Shown here: piece after piece, positions 51,924 to 60,629 of the stretch
Layout of the letters: every line of letters begins with the position of its first letter
Position numbering within the stretch: the first letter of the stretch is position 1
NCBI RefSeq assembly: GCF_902859875.1
Contig: NZ_CADIKF010000036.1
Coordinates: 1-64,000 of the forward strand
Direction of reading: 5' to 3'
Length of the DNA stretch: 64,000 bases
Origin: Paraburkholderia solisilvae
GTDB taxonomy: Bacteria; Pseudomonadota; Gammaproteobacteria; Burkholderiales; Burkholderiaceae
The notes under the pieces: model-generated
The model's input: the letters and a program-made list of their open reading frames with translations, nothing else
What the model was told of the DNA's origin: nothing
The model's database searches: none
Made by a program: the position numbers and the translations under genes

Positions 51924-51957
51924 TTAACAAGGTGATTCGCGTTTTACCCAGTGTTAA
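51924..51957. promoter_or_regulatory. Inverted repeat in the dadA-lrp divergent spacer
   Basis: TTAACA (51924-51929) and TGTTAA (51952-51957), 22 bp apart, flanked by CGA/CCG on the outside. A good candidate for an Lrp-family dimer site. A TATACT -10 lies just beyond at 51962-51967 for the lrp-like gene; -35 is unclear. Confidence 0.45.
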
Positions 51958-52021
51958 CCGCTATACTATTGAGGTCCGGGTAGGTTTTGTTATCGTATTT
52001 GTTCAATTTTCAGTAATAAAC

Positions 52022-52510
52022 ATGAGAACCCAACGTCAACCGGTCCGGGCACTCGACAAAATCGACCACAAAATCCTCAAAGTGCTGCAACTGGATGGCC
52101 GCATCGCGATGAAAGACCTCGCGGAGCAGGTCGGCCTGTCGGTCACGCCGTGCATCGAGCGCGTGAAGCGGATGGAGCGCGACGGCGTCATTACCGGCTA
52201 CTACGCGCGGCTGAATCCGGCCGAACTGGGCGCCGCGCTGCTGGTTTTCGTCGAAATCACGCTCGACCACAAAAGCGGCAACATGTTCGACCAGTTCCGG
52301 CGCGAAGTGCAGAAAATTCCCGAAGTGCTCGAGTGCCATCTGGTGTCGGGTGACTTCGACTATCTGATCAAGGCGCGCATCGGCGAAATGGCCGACTACC
52401 GGAAGCTGCTCGGCGACATCCTGCTGCAGCTGCCCGGCGCGGTGCAGTCGAAAAGCTACGTGGTGATGGAAGAGATCAAGGAGTCGCTGACCATCGCGGT
52501 TGGCGACTGA
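52022..52510 (+). CDS. Lrp/AsnC-family transcriptional regulator
   Basis: Leucine-responsive-type regulator of 162 residues. The winged helix is DHKILKVLQLDGRIAMKDLAEQVGLSVTPCIERVKRME (residues around 15-50 in outline), followed by the RAM ligand domain from about residue 75 (LVFVEITLDHKSG, VLECHLVSGDFDYLIKARIG). The position opposite dadA suggests a DadR role, sensing L-alanine or a related amino acid; this is inference. Start ATG 52022 is the conserved MRTQRQPV after an AT-rich leader. Confidence 0.92.
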   Translation: MRTQRQPVRALDKIDHKILKVLQLDGRIAMKDLAEQVGLSVTPCIERVKRMERDGVITGYYARLNPAELGAALLVFVEITLDHKSGNMFDQFRREVQKIPEVLECHLVSGDFDYLIKARIGEMADYRKLLGDILLQLPGAVQSKSYVVMEEIKESLTIAVGD

Positions 52511-52565
52511 TGCGCGTGCTGGCCGGTCTGTCCGGGCGGGCGCGGCGCATCACGCACGCACCGTC

Positions 52566-52600
52566 TCGACAAACGGCGTAAACACTGTATATTTGTACAG
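52566..52600 (+). promoter_or_regulatory. SOS-type promoter with LexA box
   Basis: The LexA box CTGTATATTTGTACAG lies at 52585-52600: a full CTGT-N8-ACAG dyad. It overlaps a predicted -10 TATATT at 52588-52593, with -35 TCGACA (five of six bases) at 52566-52571 and a 16-bp spacer. LexA binding would occlude this promoter until DNA damage. The radical SAM start is 29 nt downstream of the box. Confidence 0.8.
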
Positions 52601-52629
52601 GTATTCCACCTGGCCTCAGTGTTATTGCC

Positions 52630-53781
52630 GTGAACGACGCCGACCCCGATTCCTGCACTCCCGACCGCGAATTTCCAATCGCGCCGCCGGCGCCCCGCAA
52701 GGGGCGCGGTGCGGTGACGAACCTGCAGGGCCGCTATGAAGTGGATCAGCGCGAAACCGTCGACGACGGCTGGACCGCGTACACAGAAGAAGGCGAAGAC
52801 GGCGCAGGCCCCGCGCTGCGTACGCAAGTGTTCGAGGAGCGCGCGAAAAGCATCCTGACGCACAACGCGTCGCCGGACATTCCGTTCAGCGTGTCGCTCA
52901 ATCCGTACCGCGGCTGCGAGCATGGCTGCATCTACTGCTTCGCACGGCCGACGCACAGTTATCTGGGCCTGTCGCCGGGTCTCGATTTCGAAAGCCGGAT
53001 CTACGCGAAGATCAACGCGCCGGAGTTGCTCGCACGCGAGTTGTCGAAGAAGAACTATGTGCCGGAGCCCATCGCGCTCGGCGTCAATACCGACGCGTGG
53101 CAGCCGGTCGAGCGCGATTTGCGGCTCACGCGGCGCGTGATCGAAGTGCTGCACGAGCGGCATCATCCGTTCGCCGCGATCACGAAGTCATCGCTGATCG
53201 AGCGTGACCTCGACCTGCTCGTACCGATGGCCGAGCGCGGCCAGGTGATGGCGGCGATCACGATCACCACGCTCGATGCGGATATCGCGCGCACGCTCGA
53301 GCCGCGCGCCGCCACACCGTCGCGCAGGCTGCGCACGATCCGTACGCTCGCGCAGGCCGGCGTGCCGGTCGGCGTCAGCATTGCGCCGATCATTCCGTTT
53401 GTGACCGAACCGGATATGGAGCGGGTGCTCGAAGCGTGCGCCGACGCGGGCGCCACGAGCGCGAGCTATATCGTGTTGCGCCTGCCGTGGGAGGTCGCGC
53501 CGCTTTTCAAGGACTGGCTTGCCGCACACTTTCCGGACCGCGCGCATCGCGTCATGAGCCGTGTACGCGATATGCGCGGCGGCAAGGACTACGATTCGTC
53601 CTTCGCGCATCGGATGAAAGGCGAGGGGCTGTGGGCCGATTTGCTGAAGCAGCGCTTTGCGAAGGCGGCGCGGCGGCTGGGGTTGAATGCGCGCCAGCGC
53701 GGCATTCTCGATATGTCGGAGTTTCGCCGCATCGAGCCGCCGCGGCCGGCCGCCGGCGACGCGCAACTCGACCTGTTTTAG
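52630..53781 (+). CDS. PA0069-family radical SAM protein (SplB/COG1533-like)
   Basis: Radical S-adenosylmethionine enzyme of 383 residues. The cluster motif CEHGCIYCFARPTHSYLG (about 96-113) gives the CxxxCxxC [4Fe-4S] site, and SLNPYRG precedes it. The COG1533 family includes spore photoproduct lyase, a DNA repair enzyme, although this branch has no proven substrate. The N-terminal 60 residues and C-terminal Pro-rich end are less conserved. GTG start at 52630. The LexA box over its promoter argues for a DNA damage role, and the Pseudomonas PA0069 homologue is, as I recall, in the LexA regulon. Confidence 0.9.
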   Translation: MNDADPDSCTPDREFPIAPPAPRKGRGAVTNLQGRYEVDQRETVDDGWTAYTEEGEDGAGPALRTQVFEERAKSILTHNASPDIPFSVSLNPYRGCEHGCIYCFARPTHSYLGLSPGLDFESRIYAKINAPELLARELSKKNYVPEPIALGVNTDAWQPVERDLRLTRRVIEVLHERHHPFAAITKSSLIERDLDLLVPMAERGQVMAAITITTLDADIARTLEPRAATPSRRLRTIRTLAQAGVPVGVSIAPIIPFVTEPDMERVLEACADAGATSASYIVLRLPWEVAPLFKDWLAAHFPDRAHRVMSRVRDMRGGKDYDSSFAHRMKGEGLWADLLKQRFAKAARRLGLNARQRGILDMSEFRRIEPPRPAAGDAQLDLF

Positions 53782-53855
53782 GTCGGCTTGCTACGGGCGC
53801 AGCCGCTGGCGGTCCGTTCGGTCTGCGAGCTGGTTGATCATCGAGCCAGTCGCGC

Positions 53856-54323
53856 CTATTGGGACAGCGACTTTGCCGCATCGACCTGCGACTCGAAGTA
53901 GGTCTGAAATGTCACCGCAAGACCGGTCATCAACAGGAACGCGCCGATCAGCAGCGAAAAGATCACCACGAAGATGACTGTCCAGCCGGACTCGCTGTCA
54001 CGTCCGGTGTGCGCATTGAACTGCGCATCCCATTTCTCGTCGGGACGCAGTCCGTAGACGATTGCCGCGAGAAACGCGGCAAACAGCGAGATTGCGCCCG
54101 GCAGGACAAGCCCCCAGCCGAGCATCGATGCGCGCCCGGTCTCCATCAGCAACAGCAGGCCCGGCACGCCAACCAGCATGCCGGCGATATGTGCCCAGCC
54201 GAATATGTCGCGCGCGCCGTACAGATAGAAACGGTGCGCGCCGAGCGAGCCGAAGAAGAACGCGAGCGCGGCGGTGAGGGTCTTGGAGCGAAAACGGGCG
54301 GGGCGCGAAACGGCAGTCGACAT
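53856..54323 (-). CDS. TM2-domain membrane protein
   Basis: Integral membrane protein of 155 residues, function unknown. SKTLTAALAFFFGSLGAHRFYLYGARDIFGW (residues around 12-42 in outline) is the TM2 signature (xxGxxGxHRFYLG) with two helices. Three to four further hydrophobic segments follow, ending FVVIFSLLIGAFLLMTGLAVT. ATG 54323 (MSTAVS) is chosen; the track-style upstream TTG adds only five residues. No clear Shine-Dalgarno. Confidence 0.82.
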   Translation of the reverse strand: MSTAVSRPARFRSKTLTAALAFFFGSLGAHRFYLYGARDIFGWAHIAGMLVGVPGLLLLMETGRASMLGWGLVLPGAISLFAAFLAAIVYGLRPDEKWDAQFNAHTGRDSESGWTVIFVVIFSLLIGAFLLMTGLAVTFQTYFESQVDAAKSLSQ

Positions 54324-54740
54324 GAAAGTAAGCGGCAAGGTGACCGGCGGCGCAACCAGGCGGGACAGGCGCCGACGCGCATTCTACGCTGTGCGCGGGC
54401 CGCGGGCAGGCGGTTTTGTGACGCGGGCAGCGGGCATGGCCGCGCAAACCGCGGCTGAAACCTCGACCACTCCGGCACAATTTTTAGCCAGGCTTCTCGA
54501 CGGGTTCTGGCCGTATTCGAGCCGGCACACCGGGCAGCGTGCGTGGCCGCGTCCGCGGCCGTTCCGGTGTGCGCCCGCGGCGTTCGCCGGCAGCGTTCGC
54601 GGTGGCCGCCACCTGGCCGGCGCAGCGCGGCGATTCCCGGACTGCTCAGATTATTCCCGTAAGTGTTTGTTATGGCTTTGCTTTCCGGCTATAATCGCGT
54701 GTTTCAGTAGTTCCGAACCCGGTTTTCAAGGACTTTAAGT
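54324..54740. other. Intergenic region with nested inverted repeats upstream of rpsP
   Basis: About 415 bp without a gene. Holds an outer 9-bp dyad GCACACCGG (54525-54533)/CCGGTGTGC (54564-54572) enclosing a 7-bp dyad GGCCGCG (54545-54551)/CGCGGCC (54554-54560) with a 2-nt loop, forming a cruciform-like structure. The rpsP promoter lies at its right end. Confidence 0.7.
54667..54695 (+). promoter_or_regulatory. Sigma70 promoter of rpsP-rimM-trmD-rplS
   Basis: -35 TTGTTA (54667-54672), 17-bp spacer and a perfect -10 TATAAT (54690-54695). Start predicted near 54703, giving a leader of about 38 nt. Confidence 0.8.
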
Positions 54741-54995
54741 ATGGTCATCATCCGCTTGGCTCGTGGCGGCTCGAAGAAGCGCCCGTTCTACAACATCGTC
54801 GCTGCCGATTCGCGTAACCGCCGTGACGGCCGTTTCATCGAGCGCATTGGCTTCTACAACCCGGTCGCGACCAAGGGCGAATCGCTGCGCATCGCGCAAG
54901 ACCGCCTCGTCCACTGGCAAAGCGTTGGCGCGCAACTGTCGGAAACGGTTCAGCGTCTCGTGAAGGAAGCGCAAAAGGCGCAACCGGCTGCTTGA
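54741..54995 (+). CDS. rpsP: 30S ribosomal protein S16
   Basis: Ribosomal protein of 84 residues. MVIIRLARGGSKKRPFYNIV at the N-terminus and RIGFYNPVATKGES are family hallmarks. AAGGA precedes ATG 54741. First gene of the conserved rpsP-rimM-trmD-rplS operon. Confidence 0.97.
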   Translation: MVIIRLARGGSKKRPFYNIVAADSRNRRDGRFIERIGFYNPVATKGESLRIAQDRLVHWQSVGAQLSETVQRLVKEAQKAQPAA

Positions 54996-55097
54996 TGGCA
55001 ACCGGCATGGGCATCGGCCGCCGGCCGCACGCGTCGCTGACGCGGCGGGGGCAGTCCGGTGCAACGGTTTTACGGATGTCGGCAACGGGGTGCGCTG

Positions 55098-55772
55098 ATG
55101 TCCGCGCGTGATTCAGGCGATTCGAATCGCGCAAAAGCGTCGTTTGGCGTGTTCGCTCGCAAACCGGCCGCGCGAAATACCGCGCCTCGCACGGCGCCGC
55201 TGCCGGTCATGCAGGCCGAATCGGCCGAAAGCTGGCCGGACGACGCGATCGAAGTCGGCGCCATCGTCGACGCCTACGGTCTCAAAGGCTGGGTCAAGGT
55301 GGCCGCGCACGCGAACGCCGGCCAGGGCGGCGATGCCTTGCTGAACGCAAAGCGCTGGTGGCTGCTGAAGGGGCACGAGCGCAAGTCGGCGCCGGTCGAA
55401 CAGTCGAAGGTGCATAGCGACAGTATCGTCGCGCAACTGGGCGGACTCTCCGACCGCGACGCAGCGCTGCTGCTGCGCGGCTACAGTGTTCACGTCCGCC
55501 GCGGCGACTTCCCGTCACTGGGCGCCGACGAGTATTACTGGGTCGATCTGCTGGGTCTCGACGTCGTCAACGAGGCGGGCGTCGAACTGGGCAAGGTGGC
55601 CGACATGATCGACAACGGCGCGCAGTCCGTGTTGCGCATCGAGTATCCGGCCACCGGCAAAGACGGCAAGCCGGCTACCGGCGAACGGCTGATTCCGTTT
55701 GTCGGGGTCTATGTGAAGACGGTGGATCAGACGGCGAAGCGCATCATCGTCGACTGGGAAGCCGATTACTGA
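55098..55772 (+). CDS. rimM: Ribosome maturation factor RimM
   Basis: 16S processing factor of 224 residues acting on 30S head assembly. The RimM N-domain starts at about residue 50 (VGAIVDAYGLKGWVKVAAHA), and the PRC-barrel domain begins near 135 (EYYWVDLLGLDVVNEAG, LIPFVGVYVKTVD). The first 48 residues are a poorly conserved basic extension, common in Burkholderiaceae. ATG 55098 begins MSARDSG; an earlier in-frame ATG at 55059 is less likely. Confidence 0.93.
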   Translation: MSARDSGDSNRAKASFGVFARKPAARNTAPRTAPLPVMQAESAESWPDDAIEVGAIVDAYGLKGWVKVAAHANAGQGGDALLNAKRWWLLKGHERKSAPVEQSKVHSDSIVAQLGGLSDRDAALLLRGYSVHVRRGDFPSLGADEYYWVDLLGLDVVNEAGVELGKVADMIDNGAQSVLRIEYPATGKDGKPATGERLIPFVGVYVKTVDQTAKRIIVDWEADY

Positions 55773-55802
55773 ATTCGCTGATTTCGCTGATCGGGGAGAG
55801 CG

Positions 55803-56570
55803 ATGCAGTTCGACGTCGTATCGCTCTTTCCGGACATGTTTTGTGCGCTGACCGACTGGGGCATCACGAGCCGCGCGGCGAAACAGCAGCGCTTCGGGTT
55901 GCGCACGTGGAATCCACGCGATTTCACCACGGATAATTACCGCACGGTCGACGATCGTCCATACGGCGGCGGTCCCGGCATGGTGATGCTGGCAAGACCG
56001 CTCGAAGACGCGATTGGCGCGGCGAAAGCCGCGCAGGCGGAACAAGGCATTGTCGGGTCGCGGGTCGTGATGATGTCGCCGCAGGGCGCGACGCTCGATC
56101 ATGGCGGCGTGATGCGCTTTGCCGCGCAGCCGGGCCTGATTCTGCTGTGCGGCCGCTATGAGGCGATCGACCAGCGGTTGATCAGCCGCTGTGTCGACGA
56201 AGAAGTGAGCCTCGGCGATTTCGTACTATCCGGTGGCGAGCTTGCCGCGATGGCATTGATGGACGCGATCGTGCGCCAGTTGCCCGGCGTGCTGAACGAT
56301 GCGCAGTCCGCGGTGCAGGACAGCTTCGTCGACGGTTTGCTGGATTGCCCGCACTACACGCGGCCCGAGGAGTATCAGGGCATGCGCGTGCCCGATGTGC
56401 TGCTCGGCGGCCATCATGCGGAAATCGAGCAGTGGCGGCGGCGCGAAGCGCTGCGCAACACGCTCGAAAAGCGGCCCGATCTGATCGAGCGGGCCCGTAC
56501 GAACAGGTTGTTGAGCCGTGCCGACGAGGCATGGCTCGCGAGTCTCGCGAACGAAGCGTCGAAGGCCTGA
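55803..56570 (+). CDS. trmD: tRNA (guanine37-N1)-methyltransferase
   Basis: SPOUT-class methyltransferase of 255 residues that prevents +1 frameshifting. MQFDVVSLFPDMFCALTDWGITSRA (residues 1-25 in outline), DDRPYGGGPGMVMLARPLEDA, and the trefoil-knot SAM loop LILLCGRYEAIDQRLI and LSGGELAAMALMDAIVRQLPGVL are present. Thirty nt after rimM. Essential. Confidence 0.96.
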   Translation: MQFDVVSLFPDMFCALTDWGITSRAAKQQRFGLRTWNPRDFTTDNYRTVDDRPYGGGPGMVMLARPLEDAIGAAKAAQAEQGIVGSRVVMMSPQGATLDHGGVMRFAAQPGLILLCGRYEAIDQRLISRCVDEEVSLGDFVLSGGELAAMALMDAIVRQLPGVLNDAQSAVQDSFVDGLLDCPHYTRPEEYQGMRVPDVLLGGHHAEIEQWRRREALRNTLEKRPDLIERARTNRLLSRADEAWLASLANEASKA

Positions 56571-56728
56571 GAGCAAATCGAAGGCCGGCGCCGCCGGGCG
56601 CGGGACATAGGCGGGGCCGTCCATGCGTGGACAGTTCCAGTGGTGAACCCATCCTCTATCGGGGCCGTAGCCGAGCGTAGTCAGCAAGGCAGGTACGAAC
56701 GCCGACAAGATGGCATAAGGAGTCAATC

Positions 56729-57112
56729 GTGAATCTGATTGCAAAACTCGAGCAGGAAGAAATCGAGCGCGCGCTCGCCGGCAAGACCATCCCCGAGTTC
56801 GCCCCGGGCGACACGGTGATCGTCAACGTGAACGTCGTCGAAGGTAACCGCAAGCGCGTTCAGGCGTATGAAGGTGTCGTAATCGCCAAGCGCAACCGTG
56901 GTCTGAACTCGTCGTTTATCGTCCGCAAGATCTCGTCGGGCGAAGGCGTCGAGCGTACGTTCCAGACGTACTCGCCGCTGCTCGCGAGCATCGTCGTGAA
57001 GCGTCGTGGCGATGTGCGCCGCGCCAAGCTGTACTACCTGCGCGAGCGTTCGGGCAAGTCGGCGCGGATCAAGGAAAAGCTGGTGTCGAAAGACCGCGCT
57101 GCCCAGGAGTAA
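56729..57112 (+). CDS. rplS: 50S ribosomal protein L19
   Basis: Ribosomal protein of 127 residues at the 30S/50S bridge. IPEFAPGDTVIVNVNVVEGNRKRVQ and GVVIAKRNRGLNSSFIVRKIS are hallmark segments. The end of the operon is marked by the terminator at 57125. A 158-nt gap from trmD may add a minor promoter. Confidence 0.97.
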   Translation: MNLIAKLEQEEIERALAGKTIPEFAPGDTVIVNVNVVEGNRKRVQAYEGVVIAKRNRGLNSSFIVRKISSGEGVERTFQTYSPLLASIVVKRRGDVRRAKLYYLRERSGKSARIKEKLVSKDRAAQE

Positions 57113-57124
57113 AAGCTGTAAGAA

Positions 57125-57150
57125 AAAGCACCCACCCCGGGTGCTTTTTT
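57125..57150 (+). terminator. Intrinsic terminator after rplS
   Basis: AAAGCACCC (57125-57133), a short C-rich loop, GGGTGC (57139-57144), then six T (57145-57150). A classical terminator, 13 nt after the rplS stop. Confidence 0.92.
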
Positions 57151-57216
57151 ACTGGCTGGTTCAAAATAGCGGTGTGTCTCGACGTTTCCTGTTCACACCC
57201 GCTTCCGGGAGTTCCA

Positions 57217-57957
57217 TTGTCCCGTCCCGCCCGTCCCGTTCGTCCGGTCTTCGAACCTGAATCTCTGCCTGTCGAATCGACGGGCGCCAATCTGCCTGCG
57301 GTCGCACCGGCTCGTCTGACGCCTGACGGCTTGCGCGCGCGCTTCGAGCAGCGCCTGCGCTGGGAACCCGAGCCTCGCGAAGTGCCGTGGCGCGAAGATG
57401 TCGATCCGCGCGTGGCCGCGGTGCTTATCGCGCTCGTGGTGCGTGACTCGGGCCTGACCGTTTTGCTCACGCAGCGCGCCGACCACCTGAGCGACCATGC
57501 GGGCCAGGTGAGCTTCCCGGGCGGCCGTCATGAGCCGACTGATGCGAACACGATCGCGACCGCGCTGCGCGAGGCGCAGGAAGAGGTGAGCCTCGACCCG
57601 GCGCGCGTCGAAGTGCTGGGCGCGCTGCCCGACTATCTGACGAGCACCGGCTTTCGCGTGACGCCAGTGGTCAGCCTCGTGCATCCGCCGTTCACCGTCC
57701 ATGCCGATACGCTCGAAGTGGCCGAGATCTTCGAGGTGCCGCTCGCATTCCTGATGAACCCGGCGAATCATCAGGTGCGCGTGCTGCGCTGGGAGCATGG
57801 CGAGCGTCGCTTTTTTGCGATGCCTTATCCGCGCGCGGAAGCCGCAGCCGCGGCCGGCGAGGAGACCGCCGGCGATGGCGCCACCGGCCGCGACTACTTC
57901 ATCTGGGGCGCAACGGCCGGCATGTTGCGCAATTTTTATCGCTTCCTCGCCGCCTGA
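57217..57957 (+). CDS. NUDIX hydrolase, CoA pyrophosphatase-like (NudL)
   Basis: Probable CoA/acyl-CoA pyrophosphatase (246 residues). The Nudix box GGRHEPTD...LREAQEEVSL (about 107-131) follows VSFPGG, and the DYLTSTGFRVTPVV segment is typical of NudL. The TTG at 57217 (MSRPARPVRP) with CGGGAG 5-6 nt upstream is preferred over the GTG at 57172. About 13 residues (AAAAAGEETAGDG) near the C-terminus are a low-complexity insert before RDYFIWGATA. Exact substrate inferred. Confidence 0.86.
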   Translation: MSRPARPVRPVFEPESLPVESTGANLPAVAPARLTPDGLRARFEQRLRWEPEPREVPWREDVDPRVAAVLIALVVRDSGLTVLLTQRADHLSDHAGQVSFPGGRHEPTDANTIATALREAQEEVSLDPARVEVLGALPDYLTSTGFRVTPVVSLVHPPFTVHADTLEVAEIFEVPLAFLMNPANHQVRVLRWEHGERRFFAMPYPRAEAAAAAGEETAGDGATGRDYFIWGATAGMLRNFYRFLAA

Positions 57958-58159
57958 TCCTTGCTTGGGCGTCGCTTGATCGTAGTTTGGTGGCCGGATT
58001 GCGCGCCCACGTGCGCAAACGTTGGCCGGATCGCGTTGCCGGTTTGCAATCGCAGCTGGTGAGACACATCCGACCCTGTGCTATCGTACGGATCGAACGC
58101 GAAGGTCGCATGTAAAACCCGGCAAAACTCGCAATAACTCGAATAGCACGGCGCATCGC

Positions 58160-59098
58160 ATGACTTTTTTCTCCGTATTGCTGGCTCTGATTCTCGAACA
58201 GGTCCGCGCGTTGTCGCCGAGCAACCCGATCGCGTCACTGCTTCAATACCACGCGGAATCGACCGCGCATGGTTTCGATGCCGGCAAGGAAAGGCATGGC
58301 GTGCTGGCATGGCTGGTCGTCGTGCTGCCGTGGACCCTCGCGGTCGGCCTGATCTATTTCGTGCTGTTCCAGATCCACTTCGTGCTCGCCTTCCTGTGGA
58401 ACGTCGTGATCGTCTATTTCACGCTCGGCTTCCGCCAGTTCAGCCACTATTTCACCGACATTCACCTCGCGCTGAATAACGATGACGTGCCGCGCGCGCG
58501 CGAAGTTCTCAACGAATGGACCGGACTCGACACGGTCGATATGCCGGTCAGCGAGATCGTGCGCCATACGCTGATTCACGCGGTGGTCGCGTCGCACCGT
58601 CACGTTTTCGGCGTGTTCTTCTGGTTTCTGGTGCCGATCGGTCCCGCGGGCGCGGTGCTGTATCGCATCGCCGAATATCTGGCGCGCGCGTGGTCGCAGC
58701 CGGTCGAGGAACGCACGCCCGCGTTTTCGACGTTCGCGCAGCGCGCGTTTTTCGTGATCGACTGGATCCCCGCGCGCTTGACGTCGCTCGGCTTTGCGAT
58801 CGTCGGCAATTTCGAGGACGCGATCTATGCGTGGCGCAATCATGCGCGCCAATGGCCCGATCCGAACGACGGCGTATTGCTCGCCGCCGGCAGCGGCGCG
58901 CTCGGCGCGCGCCTGTCGGGGCCGCTTGCCGAGCTATCGAGCCTCGACGCGCTCGCGACCGGCGACGGCGGCCCGATGACGGTTGGTGACGATTGCACGC
59001 CGCGCACGCTGCAATCGGCGGTGGGCCTTGTCTGGCGTGCGGTGATCCTGTGGATGATCCTGCTGCTGATGCTGACGATCGCGGTGTGGTTGTCGTGA
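58160..59098 (+). CDS. CobD/CbiB-family membrane protein
   Basis: Membrane protein of 312 residues related to CobD/CbiB. Hydrophobic segments are near residues 1-15, 50-75, 78-95, 155-180 and 285-312. FFSVLLALILEQVRALSPSNP and ARWRSQPVEE-type loops resemble the AmpE/CobD group often annotated in betaproteobacteria; whether it does the adenosylcobinamide synthesis step is doubtful without other cobalamin genes nearby. ATG 58160; no strong Shine-Dalgarno. Confidence 0.82.
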   Translation: MTFFSVLLALILEQVRALSPSNPIASLLQYHAESTAHGFDAGKERHGVLAWLVVVLPWTLAVGLIYFVLFQIHFVLAFLWNVVIVYFTLGFRQFSHYFTDIHLALNNDDVPRAREVLNEWTGLDTVDMPVSEIVRHTLIHAVVASHRHVFGVFFWFLVPIGPAGAVLYRIAEYLARAWSQPVEERTPAFSTFAQRAFFVIDWIPARLTSLGFAIVGNFEDAIYAWRNHARQWPDPNDGVLLAAGSGALGARLSGPLAELSSLDALATGDGGPMTVGDDCTPRTLQSAVGLVWRAVILWMILLLMLTIAVWLS

Positions 59099-59315
59099 CC
59101 GGGTCTGATCAGTAGCGAACCGCTGCCAAAGAACCGCCGCGATCGCGCGCGACACACGGTACTGCGACAGTGGCTGCCAGCGGCTCAGTCGCGCCGCCGC
59201 GCACAACCCCTCAAGTAATCATCCGGCGGACCGCGTGCAAGGCGCGCGCCGCAGCCGTGCCTTCAGCGCCTGACCCGCGCGCCGTCGCGCGCACGACCGT
59301 TGATCGACCCGCCCG

Positions 59316-59639
59316 TCACCCATCCAGCGGATTACGCGGCGTGCCGCACTTCCAGCACACGGTGAACTGCGCTTCGAGCATTTCTCCGCACTGACCGCAG
59401 CGCCACTCGGGTGCACCGGCGGCCGGTCCACGCGATGCCGCGTCGATCAACCGTCTCGCGAGCGCCTCGTCGCGCTCGTCGACGAGCCACAACTCCGGCG
59501 CGCATTGGTCAGCCGGAATGTCGCCTAACGCGCCATTCAGATACCGGTTGTGCAGCTCGCAGGCGATACCTGCGGTCGCCAGCAGGTTGACCCAGTGCTG
59601 GCCGATCAGCAGGTTTGGCGCGCGCAGCAGCCTCATCAT
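59316..59639 (-). CDS. DUF2007 protein with zinc ribbon
   Basis: Small cytoplasmic protein of 107 residues and unknown function. An N-terminal DUF2007 signal-transduction-like fold (APNLLIGQHWVNLLATAGIACELHN in outline) is followed by a C-terminal knuckle with CGQCGEM and CWKCGTP (about residues 81-101), a four-Cys zinc ribbon. Starts 3 nt after the rsgA stop on the same strand, so it is the last gene of the M48-rsgA-DUF2007 unit. The start could be either of two adjacent ATGs. Confidence 0.85.
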   Translation of the reverse strand: MMRLLRAPNLLIGQHWVNLLATAGIACELHNRYLNGALGDIPADQCAPELWLVDERDEALARRLIDAASRGPAAGAPEWRCGQCGEMLEAQFTVCWKCGTPRNPLDG

Positions 59640-59642
59640 GGA

Positions 59643-60629
59643 TCAGCGGACCACCTGGTTTGTCTCGTGCACGAGTTGCGCATAGAGCGCATGACGTTCG
59701 CGCGCGATGCGGCCTCCGGCGACGGCTTCGAGAATCGCGCAACCGGGCTCGTGCAGATGGTGACAGTTGTAAAAGCGGCAGTGCGCGAGCAGCGGCCGGA
59801 ACTCGGGGAACGCGCGTTCCAGCCGGCCTTCGGTCAAATGATGCAGGCCGAATTCCTGGAAGCCGGGCGAGTCGATCAGCGCGCCGCCTTGGTCTTCCTG
59901 GCCGGGCAGTGTGGACAACGTGGACAAAGGATAGAGGCGCGTGAACGTGGTCGTATGCCGGCCGCTATTGAGCGCAGTGGAGATCTCGCGCGTCGCGGCT
60001 TCCGCATCCGGCACGATCAGATTCACGAGTGTCGATTTGCCCATCCCCGACTGGCCGAGCAGCAACGTCGCGTGGCCGTGCAGATGCTCGCTCAGGACCG
60101 CGCGTGCCGCGTCCGGCTGCGTTCTGATCGACATCTCGAGCACCGTGTAGCCAAGCTCGCGATACAGCGCGAGGCGTTTGCGCGCGAACGGCACGGCGGC
60201 TTCGACGTCGATCTTGTTCAGCACGATCAGCGGCTTCAGCTCGTTGGCTTCGGCCGCGACGAGCGCGCGGCCGAGCAGGTCTTCGCTGAAATGAGGTTCG
60301 GTGGCGAGCACGATCAGCAACTGGTCGAGATTCGCGGCGAAGAGCTTCGACTTGTACTGATCCGACCGGTACAGCAGATTGCGCCGCTCACCGATCTCGA
60401 CGATCACACCCTGGTCCGCCGACGTCATCTCATAGACGACCTGATCGCCGACCGCGATTTCGCTGCGCTTGCCGCGCGGAAAGCATTGCAGCAACGCGCC
60501 GCCGTCCGCAGGCGCGACGATGTAGTGGCGCCCGTGCGCCGCGATGACGAGTCCGCGCGCGCGGCCGGCGGGCTGCGCGGCGGCACGGGCGACGCCCTTT
60601 GCTAGGCCTTTGGCCGGGCGGCCGCTCAT
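59643..60629 (-). CDS. rsgA: Ribosome small subunit-dependent GTPase A
   Basis: Circularly permuted GTPase of 328 residues that checks late 30S maturation. OB fold at the N-terminus, then G4 NKID, G1 GQSGMGKSTLVNL (about 194-206) and G3 DSPGFQEFGL, in the permuted order, and the zinc knuckle CRFYNCHHLHEPGCA (about 284-298). Overlaps the M48 gene's stop by 4 nt (ATGA), so translation is coupled. Confidence 0.96.
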   Translation of the reverse strand: MSGRPAKGLAKGVARAAAQPAGRARGLVIAAHGRHYIVAPADGGALLQCFPRGKRSEIAVGDQVVYEMTSADQGVIVEIGERRNLLYRSDQYKSKLFAANLDQLLIVLATEPHFSEDLLGRALVAAEANELKPLIVLNKIDVEAAVPFARKRLALYRELGYTVLEMSIRTQPDAARAVLSEHLHGHATLLLGQSGMGKSTLVNLIVPDAEAATREISTALNSGRHTTTFTRLYPLSTLSTLPGQEDQGGALIDSPGFQEFGLHHLTEGRLERAFPEFRPLLAHCRFYNCHHLHEPGCAILEAVAGGRIARERHALYAQLVHETNQVVR

